Source of the DNA: Bryobacteraceae bacterium
GTDB taxonomy: Bacteria > Acidobacteriota > Terriglobia > Bryobacterales > Bryobacteraceae
Length of the DNA: 18,363 bases
NCBI GenBank assembly: GCA_030039005.1
Contig: JASHQT010000420.1
Span: forward strand, 1-18,363
Direction of reading: 5' to 3'
Notes under the pieces: model-generated
Databases searched by the model: none
Seen by the model: only the letters and a program-made list of their open reading frames with translations
Told to the model about the DNA's origin: nothing
In this document: in pieces, positions 1 to 7,620 of the stretch
How positions within the stretch are numbered: the first letter of the stretch is position 1
How the letters are laid out: the number at the start of each line of letters is the position of its first letter
Program-made: the position numbers and the translations under genes

Positions 1-1
1 G

Positions 2-394
2 AAGTTAGCGTGGCGAACCCCCGGCGGCGGAGGCATCGGCGGCGGCGTCGTCACCACCGCGGGCAATTTGGTGTTCCAAGTGATCAACGACGGCCGGTTG
101 CTCGCCTATAGCGCCGACAAAGGCGAAAAACTGTTCGAGCTGCAGACGGGGCGCACGGGCATGGGCCCGCCGATCACCTACGAAATCGCAGGCATTCAAT
201 ACGTGGCCCTGCTCGGCGGCATCGGCCCTCCCGTAGCGATCGCCGGTTCCAACGAAGCCGGTCCCACCGATGCCAAGGTGGACGCTCCTCCGCTGCTCTT
301 CGTTTTTGCGCTGGACGGCAAAGCTCCGCTCCCCGCGCCCGCTGTCGTTCCACCGCCCTTCGAACCCCCGCCGTCGGCCGAACCGCACAAGTAA
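2..394 (+). CDS. PQQ-dependent dehydrogenase, C-terminal fragment (5' end outside window)
   Basis: This is the last 130 codons of a gene that begins before the window; frame 2 is open from base 2 to the TAA at 392-394. The reading WRTPGGGGIGGGVVTTAGNL, followed by VFQVINDGRLLAYSADKGEKL and a segment ending in GIQYVALLGGIG, is the final part of an eight-bladed beta-propeller of the quinoprotein alcohol/glucose dehydrogenase type. Such enzymes oxidise alcohols or sugars in the periplasm using PQQ. Catalytic and calcium-binding residues lie upstream and cannot be checked, so the substrate is unknown. The propeller is followed by a Pro/Ala-rich tail (about residues 100-130) with no heme c motif (CxxCH) in the visible part, so electrons would have to go to a separate carrier. 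The family call is good; the subclass is open. Confidence 0.8.
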   Translation, partial: KLAWRTPGGGGIGGGVVTTAGNLVFQVINDGRLLAYSADKGEKLFELQTGRTGMGPPITYEIAGIQYVALLGGIGPPVAIAGSNEAGPTDAKVDAPPLLFVFALDGKAPLPAPAVVPPPFEPPPSAEPHK

Positions 395-686
395 CTCGCG
401 CGACGCCTCTATTTCCGTCGTTCCTCGAATCGTTTGCCCTCTTCCACTACATCGCGCCTCAGTCGCCTCGTGCATTCTGAAATCGATTGCCTCGCGACGC
501 CCGCCTCCTGATCTTCGCTTTAAATTCGCCCGAAACGCAAAAAAAAATCGCCGGCCCTCACCCATCCCCTCCCACCCCTCAGCGCCCCAACTCCCTACCG
601 AGTGCCACCTCTGCCAACCGCCAATCGCCCCGCGAATGCGGCGCCAATCGCTACCTGCTATCATTCCCTTCGGACCGGCCACCTCA
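395..686. other. Spacer between the dehydrogenase and the transporter block
   Basis: No convincing gene. The stretch is pyrimidine-rich on the plus strand (notably about 550-590, after a run of A at 539-546). The short ORFs in it have no recognisable content. I see no strong intrinsic terminator after the dehydrogenase stop and no clear -35/-10 pair, so it is undecided whether the downstream block has its own promoter or is read through from the dehydrogenase gene. Confidence 0.5.
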
Positions 687-1994
687 ATGACCCCCAGCGC
701 ACCGCACGCCGCCACGTCGCCCGAGCACCAGCCGCGCTCGCTCCGCCCCACGCGTACCCGCCACATCGTGCTCGCCTTCACGGTCGCGATCTACATGATC
801 ACCTACATGGATCGCACCATCATCGCGTCCGCGATGCCGCTGATCCAAAAAGAATTCGGCTTTTCGCTCATCACCGCCGGCTGGATCCTCGCGAGCTTCC
901 GCTGGGGCTTCACGCTGTTTCAAATTCCCGGCGCGTGGTTCGGCGATAAAATCGGACCCCGCCGCGCGCTCACCATCATCGTCACCTGGTGGAGCCTCTT
1001 CACTTCGCTCACCACGGCGGCCTGGAATGCGGCGTCGATGTTGGCGGTCCGCTTCATCTTCGGCATCGGCGAATCGGGCGCATTTCCCATCGCCACTCGA
1101 TCCCTCTCGCGCTGGATGCTTCCCTCCGAACGCGGTTTCGCGCAGGGCATCACGCACGCCGGTTCGCGGCTGGGCGCCGCTATCACGCCCCCGATCGTAG
1201 TCTGGATGATCCTGCGCTGGGGCTGGCGCATGCCGTTCCTCACGTTTGCGGTGTTGGGCCTTGCGTGGGCCGTGCTCTGGTTTTTTTACTATCGCGATTC
1301 GCCTGAGCAGCATCGCGGCGTCAATGCCGCCGAGCTCGACCTGATCCACTCCTCCACCGGCGGCCCGCGCGCGCAGGCCGGCGTTCGCGTTCCCTGGCGG
1401 CGCATTCTTTCCAGCCGTACCGTGTGGCAACTCGCGCTGATGTATTTCTGCTATCAATATGCGCTGTCCGTCTATCTCGATTGGTTCCCCACTTATCTGC
1501 ACACGCACCGCGGTTTCGACCTGAAGCAGATGGGATTCTATGCCAGCCTCCCGCTGCTCGCGGGCACGCTCGGCGATCTGGCGGGCGGATGGCTCACGGA
1601 TCTCGTACTGCGCCGGACCGGCCGTCTCACCTACGCCCGGCGCGTCATCGGCATCGCGGGCTTTGTCATCGCCGCCCTCGCCATTCTTCCCGCCACGCTC
1701 ACACACGATCCCAAGCTGTCGGTCGCGTTCAGTTGCCTCGCGTTCGGCGGATTGGAGCTGACGATCGGCGTTTCCTGGGCCATTCCGCTCGATATCGGCG
1801 GCGATTTCGCCGGTTGCACCGCCTCCGTCATGAATATGTGTGGCAATATCGGCGGCGCGATTTCGCCCGCCCTCCTGGGTTACCTGGTGAAGGATTTCGG
1901 CTGGGATGTGCCGTTCTTCGTCACTTCGGTTTTGTGCGTGTTTGGCGCGTTCGTGTACGCGAGAATCGATGCCACCAGGCGAATTTTCGCGTGA
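687..1994 (+). CDS. MFS transporter, anion:cation symporter (ACS) type
   Basis: A 435-residue major facilitator superfamily permease with about 12 membrane segments. The first follows a basic N-terminus (SLRPTRTRHIVLAF). The YMDRTIIASAMPLIQKEF stretch in the first segment, the loop motif GDKIGPRRAL after the second, and FGIGESGAFPIATRSLSRW in the fourth to fifth segment region are typical of the ACS branch (hexuronate, galactonate, sialate and aromatic-acid carriers). The substrate is probably an organic anion or sugar acid but cannot be fixed from sequence. The ATG at 687 leaves a normal 20-30 residue cytoplasmic tail; an in-frame ATG at 636 is possible, and neither has a clear Shine-Dalgarno. 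Its TGA overlaps the GTG start of the next gene. A sugar-acid carrier beside a PQQ dehydrogenase would make sense as oxidise-then-import, but that link is inference. Confidence 0.85.
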   Translation: MTPSAPHAATSPEHQPRSLRPTRTRHIVLAFTVAIYMITYMDRTIIASAMPLIQKEFGFSLITAGWILASFRWGFTLFQIPGAWFGDKIGPRRALTIIVTWWSLFTSLTTAAWNAASMLAVRFIFGIGESGAFPIATRSLSRWMLPSERGFAQGITHAGSRLGAAITPPIVVWMILRWGWRMPFLTFAVLGLAWAVLWFFYYRDSPEQHRGVNAAELDLIHSSTGGPRAQAGVRVPWRRILSSRTVWQLALMYFCYQYALSVYLDWFPTYLHTHRGFDLKQMGFYASLPLLAGTLGDLAGGWLTDLVLRRTGRLTYARRVIGIAGFVIAALAILPATLTHDPKLSVAFSCLAFGGLELTIGVSWAIPLDIGGDFAGCTASVMNMCGNIGGAISPALLGYLVKDFGWDVPFFVTSVLCVFGAFVYARIDATRRIFA

Positions 1995-2722
1995 GCGCAA
2001 CCACGCTCGCGATTCTGGCCGTACTGTTTTTCGCGACCTTCATTCGCTCCGCTTTAGGATTCGGTGAAGCGTTGGTTGCCGTGCCGCTGCTCGCGCTGCT
2101 CTTGCCGGTGCAGGTGGCCGCGCCCCTGGCCGTGTTGGTGTCCATTACGGTGGCTCTGGTCATCGTGATTCAGGACTGGCGCAATGTGCACGTCCGCAGC
2201 GCCGGCTGGCTGGTGGCGTCCACGCTGTTCGGCATCCCCCTAGGCTTACTGATGCTCAAAACAGTTTCCGAATCGATTGTCAAATCGATCCTCGGCAGCA
2301 TCATCATCGTGTTTGCACTGTATTCGCTCGCCGGGCGCAAGCCAAAGCTTGATAGCGACCGCTTTGCGCCACTGTTCGGATTCGCGGCCGGAATCCTCGG
2401 AGGCGCCTATGGCATGAACGGCCCGCCGCTGGTGATCTACGGTCTTCTGCGCCGCTGGCAGCCCGCGCAATTCCGCGCCACATTGCAAGGATATTTTCTG
2501 ATCGCGAGCATGGTCGGCATGGCCGGATACGCGGTGACGGGCCTATGGACTCGCGCGGTGAGCGCGTATTTTGCTCTCTCATTTCCATTGGCATTGCTCG
2601 CAATTTATCTGGGCCACGTGCTTCACCACCGCATGAGCAGCACCCGCTTCCTCCTGGCGGTGAACCTGGGCCTGATCATCATCGGCGTGTTATTACTCAA
2701 GCAAGGTTTATTTCGTGCTTAG
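1991..2722 (+). CDS. TauE/SafE (TSUP) family membrane permease
   Basis: A 243-residue, almost entirely hydrophobic protein with about eight predicted membrane segments in two similar halves, as in the TSUP family (sulfite, taurine-derived or sulfoacetate export and other anion transport). The first half carries FIRSALGFGEALVAVPLLAL and the second carries GILGGAYGMNGPPLVIYGL; these are the two repeated glycine-rich motifs of the family (GxxGxGG/GxxxGPP). The GTG at 1991 is the only sensible start: it overlaps the preceding TGA (GTGA), giving translational coupling with the MFS gene, and everything upstream in this frame lies out of frame inside that gene. The size is normal. The substrate is not known, and TSUP members are not reliably assigned to sulfite by sequence alone. 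Confidence 0.85.
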   Translation: MSATTLAILAVLFFATFIRSALGFGEALVAVPLLALLLPVQVAAPLAVLVSITVALVIVIQDWRNVHVRSAGWLVASTLFGIPLGLLMLKTVSESIVKSILGSIIIVFALYSLAGRKPKLDSDRFAPLFGFAAGILGGAYGMNGPPLVIYGLLRRWQPAQFRATLQGYFLIASMVGMAGYAVTGLWTRAVSAYFALSFPLALLAIYLGHVLHHRMSSTRFLLAVNLGLIIIGVLLLKQGLFRA

Positions 2723-3203
2723 CTTCTGCCAATGGCTCTTTCAGACGCCGCTCAGCACCGCGATTCGCGAATCCATTTGGGTGTATCCGATTTTGAACGT
2801 CTTGCACTGCGCTGGGATTTTGTTGGTCGCCGGTACCATCGTCGTCGTCGACTTGCGGCTCCTCGGTTTCGGCCTGCGGCGGATGCCGGTATCGAGCGTG
2901 GTCGGTCAGGTTGTGCCGTGGACGTTATACGGCTTCGCGTTCATGGCGATTACCGGATCTCTTCTCGCGTTGTCGGAACCGGTGCGTCTCTACAAAAGCA
3001 TATTCTTCCCCTGGAAACTGGCCTTCCTCGCCCTCGCCGGGTTGAACGCGCTCTTCTTCCATCTGGGTGTGTATCGTGGCGTATCGGCCTGGGACTTGAA
3101 ATCGGCCACGCCCGCGCGGGCGCGCCTCGCCGGTATCGTATCCATCATCTGTTGGATTTGCGTGATCGCGGCCGGGCGCGCGGTCGGCTACGAATCCCTA
3201 TGA
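2715..3203 (+). CDS. DUF6644-like integral membrane protein, first copy
   Basis: A 162-residue protein with four or five membrane spans and no established function. It starts with GTG at 2715, overlapping the TSUP gene by 8 bp, with a weak AAGG about 8 bases upstream. Visible shared features with the next gene are an N-terminal Trp-rich helix, a Pro-x-x-x-x-Leu-His motif (YPILNVLHCAGILLVAGT), DLRLLGFGLRR followed by MPVSSV, PWTLYGF, and a lysine at the start of a later helix (FFPWKLAFLAL). The conserved LH histidine and other membrane-facing polar residues would suit heme or quinone binding, but no such activity is shown. The family name is from memory of similar Acidobacteriota proteins found near PQQ dehydrogenases; treat it as probable. 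Confidence 0.75.
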   Translation: MLSFCQWLFQTPLSTAIRESIWVYPILNVLHCAGILLVAGTIVVVDLRLLGFGLRRMPVSSVVGQVVPWTLYGFAFMAITGSLLALSEPVRLYKSIFFPWKLAFLALAGLNALFFHLGVYRGVSAWDLKSATPARARLAGIVSIICWICVIAAGRAVGYESL

Positions 3204-3213
3204 AGGCGTCTTG

Positions 3214-3714
3214 ATGAAGCCGCGCGGCCTCACGCACGATTTCCCCTTCTGTTGGTTTTTCGAATGGATGGAACATTCGCCAGTCGGCGATTTTATGCGG
3301 GGCTCGCGCGTCACGTTCCCCATTTTCGAAAGCCTGCACTTGATCGGCCTCGCGCTATTCGTGGGAACCCTCCTGCTCACGGATTTGGGATTGTTGGGCC
3401 TGGCGATGCGCCGCCAGCCCGTGCAGCAGGTGGCTTCCGCGCTTGCGCCCTGGACGTGGAGCGGCTTTGGATTGTTGATGCTCACCGGCCCTCTCATGTT
3501 CACCGCGCAGGCCGCCAAATGGCACGACAATCCGGTATTTTGGATCAAGATGCTGTTGCTGATCGGCGCCACGATCTTTCAGTTATCGGTGCGGCGCAGA
3601 ATCGTCTCGGAGGATCCCGCGCGATTTCCCACTAGGCCAAGGTTGGTCGGCGCGGTATCGCTAATCTTGTGGGTCAGCGTCGGCCTTCTGTCAAAAGCAA
3701 TGGAGTTTGTATGA
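3214..3714 (+). CDS. DUF6644-like integral membrane protein, second copy
   Basis: A diverged paralogue of the preceding gene (166 residues from ATG 3214; a TTG at 3211 directly precedes it). GAAGG at 3202-3206 lies 7 bases before the ATG and favours it. The layout matches copy one: a Trp-containing N-terminal helix, HSPVGDFMRGSRVTFPIFES, the LHLIGLALFVGT helix with the same Leu-His, DLGLLGLAMRR followed by QPVQQV, PWTWSGFGLLMLTGPL, then a lysine-initiated helix (WIKMLLLIGATIF) and a final span. Identity between copies is modest, so this is an old duplication or two components of a heterodimer. Its TGA overlaps the ATG of the thioredoxin gene (ATGA, 3711-3714). The function is unknown; membrane redox or electron transfer is a guess from the neighbours. 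Confidence 0.75.
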   Translation: MKPRGLTHDFPFCWFFEWMEHSPVGDFMRGSRVTFPIFESLHLIGLALFVGTLLLTDLGLLGLAMRRQPVQQVASALAPWTWSGFGLLMLTGPLMFTAQAAKWHDNPVFWIKMLLLIGATIFQLSVRRRIVSEDPARFPTRPRLVGAVSLILWVSVGLLSKAMEFV

Positions 3715-4520
3715 AACACATTTGCGTCATCGTGTTTATCGCGTCCATGGCATCCGCGGCAGCGCAGGAACCGCGGATCCAAGCCCAGATCAAGCAGCTC
3801 CGGAGCCTTCCCGATGCCGAGCGGGCTGCCGTGACGCGCGATCTGGCGGCGAAAATCCGGCGCCTGCCCGCGGATTCGAAGCAAAAAGAACCGCTCGCCG
3901 AACAACTGGCAAACCTGGTGACGGAGGGCGATCCCGGTCACGAGACGCTCCAGGCCGTCGGCGCCGCGCTGGCAGAGGCGTTACCCGGGGATCCCCATCC
4001 CGCCGGCTACACGACCTTGGCGCAGCTTGTCCGCTACGAAGGCGTCACCGTTTCTCTGCATGATCCGCACCTCGCCGGTGCGATGAAGAAGCTGGAAGCG
4101 GACGATGAAAGCCGCAAGCATGCCGACTTTACACTCACCGATCTCAACGGAATGCCGTGGAGCCTGCGGGCGCTGCGCGGCAAAGTGGTACTGGTGAATT
4201 TCTGGGCCACCTGGTGCCCACCCTGCCGCAAGGAACTGCCCGATTTGGAAGCCCTCTACGATCGCTTTCGCCCGAGCGGCTTTGTGGTGTTGGCGATTTC
4301 CGATGAAGATCATGCCAAAGTCGCGCCGTTCATCGCCGATCACAAACTCACGTATCCCGTTCTTCTCGATGCCGGCCGCAAAGCAAACGAGCTGTTTCAA
4401 GTGGACGGCATTCCCAAAAGCTTCGTCTACGATCGCCAGGGCAAACTGGTCGCCGAAGCCATCGACATGCGCACGCGGCGCCAGTTCCTGGAGATGCTTG
4501 GAAAAGCCGGACTCCAGTAG
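3711..4520 (+). CDS. Secreted TlpA/ResA-like thioredoxin-fold protein
   Basis: A 269-residue protein with a signal peptide (MKHICVIVFIASMASAAAQ, cleavage probably near AAA-Q), an Ala/Glu/Arg-rich helical region (about 25-115) and a C-terminal thioredoxin domain (about 130-265). The domain begins FTLTDLNGMPWSLRALRGK and contains VNFWATWCPPC with the redox pair C169/C172, followed later by the cis-proline segment DGIPKSFVYD. Periplasmic TlpA/ResA proteins reduce disulfides, often those of c-type apocytochromes or copper-site proteins. The helical N-terminal region is not part of the standard TlpA domain and may bind a partner. The start is firm: GGAG at 3702-3705 lies 5 bases upstream, and the ATG overlaps the previous stop. 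It ends 4 bp from the convergent AsmA-like gene. Confidence 0.88.
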   Translation: MKHICVIVFIASMASAAAQEPRIQAQIKQLRSLPDAERAAVTRDLAAKIRRLPADSKQKEPLAEQLANLVTEGDPGHETLQAVGAALAEALPGDPHPAGYTTLAQLVRYEGVTVSLHDPHLAGAMKKLEADDESRKHADFTLTDLNGMPWSLRALRGKVVLVNFWATWCPPCRKELPDLEALYDRFRPSGFVVLAISDEDHAKVAPFIADHKLTYPVLLDAGRKANELFQVDGIPKSFVYDRQGKLVAEAIDMRTRRQFLEMLGKAGLQ

Positions 4521-4524
4521 ACGC

Positions 4525-6087
4525 TCAGCGGTCCAGCCCGAAATGGGGATGCTGCGCGTCGCCCGTGATTTTGATCTTCAGATAAGTGCCCGCGCCGTTT
4601 TTGGCGAAGAACGGATCAGCCGGTTTGAGCAGCCAGCGTTTCCAGCCCGTCAAAGTCTCGGAAATTTTCGCGTTCAGCTTGAGCGCGCCATGAAAATCGA
4701 GCATGTTGGTCCCCAGGTCGTACGTTCCCATTACAGAAACCGCTGCCCCTGGAACCTCGAAGGCCAGCGAGCGAAACGTCATTACCTGGTTTTCCAAGTG
4801 AAACGAGCCCGCCATTTTCGATACCACTTCATCGATTTCCCGATTCTTCGGCTGGCCCTGCCCGCGCCGGCTCAACTGATCGATCTGATCCTGAATGGTG
4901 GACTTCAGAAACTTCGCGCCGTCAAGATCGAACGTGCCGTCCAGCACCAGCTTCTGCTTCACCTTGCTTGTCAGCGGCGGAATATCGATGCTCGTCTTCA
5001 TGTCGATGATGCCTTCCATGAACGGCGGGCCTTTCATCGCCAGACGCAGCAGGTCGCGCATGTCGCCGTGGGGCATGCTGACGTCCAGATCGATATCGCG
5101 TTGCGAATACTCTTCATGCTTGATCACCTCGCCGGTGGTTGTGAAACTGGTATGGCCGAGTGTGGCGCGCACCGGTTTGAGAATCGTATTGCCGTTCGTG
5201 CCGTCCACCTGCGCTTCGAACGTGGTGGAAAGTGCCACGGGCTGGCCGGACATTTTCAAGGCGAAGTTGGGAACATACGCCGTGCCGCGGGCGTTCACTG
5301 CATTCAGACTGCCGCTGAAAATTCCCTTGGACGCGAGCGTCCCGGCGATGGCGCCAAAGATTCCCAGGTCGGCCTTGTCGAAGGTGTAGTTGCCTTGAAG
5401 CGGCGTGTCGCCTGGAGCCGATGCGTTCCAGGGCCCGAAATCGCCGTTGCTTTTCACGATCCCCGGTGGCTTGGGGATGGTGAGATCGGCATCGTAACGC
5501 ATGGCCGAATTCACGCCTACAGACTGAAGGTGCAATTGAGAAATGTGAAAGCGCAGCGGCTTACGGCTTGCGTCCCGCGGCAGCAGCACGAGAACGGCAT
5601 CGTGGATCTGGACGTCTTGGATGATCACGTTGGAATTCGGTTCCGTCCCGCCTTGCCAGTTTTGCCGCTGGCCTTTCGGCGGAACATTGATCTCCATGCC
5701 GTCCAGCGAAACAAAATTGACGGACTTTTTCGGCTGGGCCAAAACGCCCAGATCCACGGTGAAAGCGACTTTCTGGATGCGAAAAAGAGGCGGCTTGCTG
5801 CGATCGCCCGCCAGATGCATCGCCAGACCTTCGCCTTCCACCGTCACCAGCGCACCGCGCCCGTGGCGCAGCAGGATCTGCAATACGGACATTTTCGGCC
5901 TGTTAATGTCCAGCGCGGCCAATTCGACGTCGGTATGAAAGCGGTTCTGCAAATATTGGATGGCTTGAGCCCGGAGAGTGGGCTCGAATTGTTTGGCGAT
6001 GATGGTGGCGGCAATGTAGGCTCCCGCGGCGAGAAGCAGGATGAGCGCGGCAATTCCACCCAGCCACAGTTTCTGACGTTTATTCAA
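4525..6087 (-). CDS. AsmA-like envelope protein
   Basis: A 520-residue protein with one N-terminal membrane anchor (LWLGGIAALILLLAAGAYIAA) followed by a long beta-rich region outside the cytoplasm. The pattern 'QFEPTLRAQAIQYLQNRFHT' then 'DVELAALDI', repeated short strands of the type 'VSLDGMEINVPPKG', and a C-terminal block with GTFDLDGAKFL and VMGTYDLGTNMLDFHGALKL resemble AsmA/DUF748-type proteins, which are linked to outer-membrane lipid homeostasis. The start is a TTG at 6087; an in-frame TAA a few codons upstream and the anchor position leave no better choice, and no Shine-Dalgarno is visible. It lies 51 bp after the cyclophilin gene on the same strand and may be cotranscribed. The family is probable; the exact role is unknown. 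Confidence 0.72.
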   Translation of the reverse strand: MNKRQKLWLGGIAALILLLAAGAYIAATIIAKQFEPTLRAQAIQYLQNRFHTDVELAALDINRPKMSVLQILLRHGRGALVTVEGEGLAMHLAGDRSKPPLFRIQKVAFTVDLGVLAQPKKSVNFVSLDGMEINVPPKGQRQNWQGGTEPNSNVIIQDVQIHDAVLVLLPRDASRKPLRFHISQLHLQSVGVNSAMRYDADLTIPKPPGIVKSNGDFGPWNASAPGDTPLQGNYTFDKADLGIFGAIAGTLASKGIFSGSLNAVNARGTAYVPNFALKMSGQPVALSTTFEAQVDGTNGNTILKPVRATLGHTSFTTTGEVIKHEEYSQRDIDLDVSMPHGDMRDLLRLAMKGPPFMEGIIDMKTSIDIPPLTSKVKQKLVLDGTFDLDGAKFLKSTIQDQIDQLSRRGQGQPKNREIDEVVSKMAGSFHLENQVMTFRSLAFEVPGAAVSVMGTYDLGTNMLDFHGALKLNAKISETLTGWKRWLLKPADPFFAKNGAGTYLKIKITGDAQHPHFGLDR

Positions 6088-6138
6088 CTTAATAGCAGCC
6101 GTAGGTTAGATCGTTGTGACGCCGGATTGTTACTTTCT

Positions 6139-6750
6139 TCAGGGCACGAATTCAGCGTGAACAATATAATCGAGTTTCGGAAAGTCCTGCGTGAGATATT
6201 CATTGGCTTCGCCCTCCACGCGGCCGGGGTCGATATACTTTCCTTCCGGCCGCACCTCGCCATAGCCCGAGTAAAACTGATCCACGACGTCCATGCCCTG
6301 AATCACCTTGGCGAACGGGACGAAGCCCTGGTCGTCGAGCGCCTTGTTGTCGGCCAAATTGATGAACATTTCGGTGGCGCGCGTTCCTGGTCCGGACTCG
6401 GCGTAGGCCAGCGTGCCACGGAGGTTCTTCTGCTGCGGCGGATCGTCGGCGATGAACATGGTGCGCCATTTGGCGTGCACGTTGAAATCGCGGTGGACGC
6501 CGAATTGCGCGATGAATCCCGGAACCACCCGGAAGAAGCGGCCTTGATCGAAATATTTCATGCGGACCAATTCATGAAAACGATCCACGCCGTGGGGCGC
6601 CGAGGCCTTATCGGCTTCCACAACAAAATCGCCCTTCGATGTTTGAAACTTCACGCGGAACACGGCGGGCACCACCACGGGTTTCGGCGGCTCCTTCTTA
6701 GAACATGCCGTCATGAGGAGCATGGTGGCGCAAACGTAAGCGAGACGCAT
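6139..6750 (-). CDS. Cyclophilin-type peptidyl-prolyl isomerase, lipoprotein
   Basis: A 203-residue cyclophilin. The N-terminus MRLAYVCATMLLMTACSKKE is a lipoprotein signal with acylated Cys16, so the enzyme would sit on an envelope membrane. The fold motifs are in order: FQTSKGDFVVEADKASAPHG (40s-50s), FFRVVPGFIAQFG with the catalytic Arg74 and Gln82, LRGTLAYAESGPGTRATEMF and DDQGFVPFAKVIQGMDVVD. It should catalyse cis-trans isomerisation of X-Pro bonds in exported proteins. The insert NVHAKWRTMFIADDPP between the FFR motif and the GTLAYA strand is usual for Acidobacteriota homologues as I recall them. The ATG at 6750 is only 27 bp from the divergent dehydrogenase start. The AsmA-like gene follows 51 bp downstream, which suggests an envelope-maintenance transcription unit. 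Confidence 0.9.
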   Translation of the reverse strand: MRLAYVCATMLLMTACSKKEPPKPVVVPAVFRVKFQTSKGDFVVEADKASAPHGVDRFHELVRMKYFDQGRFFRVVPGFIAQFGVHRDFNVHAKWRTMFIADDPPQQKNLRGTLAYAESGPGTRATEMFINLADNKALDDQGFVPFAKVIQGMDVVDQFYSGYGEVRPEGKYIDPGRVEGEANEYLTQDFPKLDYIVHAEFVP

Positions 6751-6777
6751 TCACATTTAGGGTACAAGATGAATTAG

Positions 6778-7620
6778 ATGATGCAAAACAAAGTGGTGGT
6801 GATTACCGGCGGCACATCCGGAATCGGAGAAGTGGCGGCGTTGAAGTTGGCGGCGATGGGAGCGCGCATTGTTCTGGTGGCTCGCAGCCGCGGCCGCGCG
6901 GAAGCGACGCTGGCTCGATTGCGTGGGATCGTGCCCGCCCAGGCGCACAGCGCTTATTATGGGGATCTTTCGCGGTTATCGGAATTGCGCCGGGTGGGCG
7001 GCGAGATCGCCGCGGTTGAGCCGCGCATCGATGTGTTGCTCAACAACGCCGGCGCGATGTTCAGCCGGCGGCAAACCACCGAAGACGGATTGGAGCTCAC
7101 ATTTGCCACCAATCATTTGTCCTATTTCGTGCTGACGCATTTGTTGCGTGAGCGGCTGATGGCTTCAGCGGCGCGGGTGGTGAGCACGTCTTCGCATGCA
7201 CATTATGGCGGAAGGATCGATTTTAACGATCTGCAAAACGAGCGCAAGTACAGCGGTTTTCAGGCGTATTCTCAGTCGAAGCTGTGCAACGTGCTGTTCA
7301 CGCGCGTGCTCGCCCAGCGGCTGGCCGGAACGGGCGTATCGGCCAACAGCTTTCATCCCGGCTTCGTGAGGACCCGCTTCGGCGATGAGAGCGGCGGCGG
7401 GCTGGCGCGTGCATTCCGGTTCTTCAAGCTGTTTGCGATTTCAGAGCAGAAGGGCGCCGATACGATGGTTTATCTCGCGTCGTCGGATGACGTGGCTCAC
7501 ACGAGCGGGCTGTATTTCTATAAGCGAAAATCCGTGGACCCATCGAAGATCGCGCGGGACGAAGCCGTCGCTGAGCGGCTATGGGAGGAGACTGCCGAGA
7601 TTGCCGGGATCAGTGAGTGA
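6778..7620 (+). CDS. Short-chain dehydrogenase/reductase, retinol-dehydrogenase-like
   Basis: A 280-residue classical SDR. It has the nucleotide-binding TGGTSGIG (10-17), a basic ARSRGR stretch after strand 2 that favours NADP(H), an acidic D63 after strand 3, NNAG (89-92), Asn112, Ser139 in VVSTSS and the catalytic YSQSK (Tyr164, Lys168). The FHPGFVRTRFGDES and YLASSDDVAHTSGLYF segments match the retinol dehydrogenase/WW-oxidoreductase-like branch common in bacteria. The substrate is not predictable. There are two adjacent ATGs (6778 and 6781); 6778 is taken, with no Shine-Dalgarno visible. The gene is divergent from the cyclophilin gene across 27 bp, and its 3' end overlaps the UPF0182 3' end by 11 bp. 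Confidence 0.88.
   Translation: MMQNKVVVITGGTSGIGEVAALKLAAMGARIVLVARSRGRAEATLARLRGIVPAQAHSAYYGDLSRLSELRRVGGEIAAVEPRIDVLLNNAGAMFSRRQTTEDGLELTFATNHLSYFVLTHLLRERLMASAARVVSTSSHAHYGGRIDFNDLQNERKYSGFQAYSQSKLCNVLFTRVLAQRLAGTGVSANSFHPGFVRTRFGDESGGGLARAFRFFKLFAISEQKGADTMVYLASSDDVAHTSGLYFYKRKSVDPSKIARDEAVAERLWEETAEIAGISE

Noticed and set aside
540..590. A-run followed by a pyrimidine tract as a terminator or special structure
   Set aside because: No stem of useful length precedes a T-run on either strand; looks like skewed composition only.
684..2000. A 438-codon minus-strand ORF opposite the MFS gene
   Set aside because: The plus strand encodes a clear 12-span transporter; the antisense product is Arg/Glu/Gly-rich and has no homology signature.
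4282..6777. An 831-codon plus-strand ORF opposite the AsmA-like and cyclophilin genes
   Set aside because: It lies antisense to two well-supported genes and its residues are Arg/His-rich with no fold signature; long antisense frames are common at this base composition.
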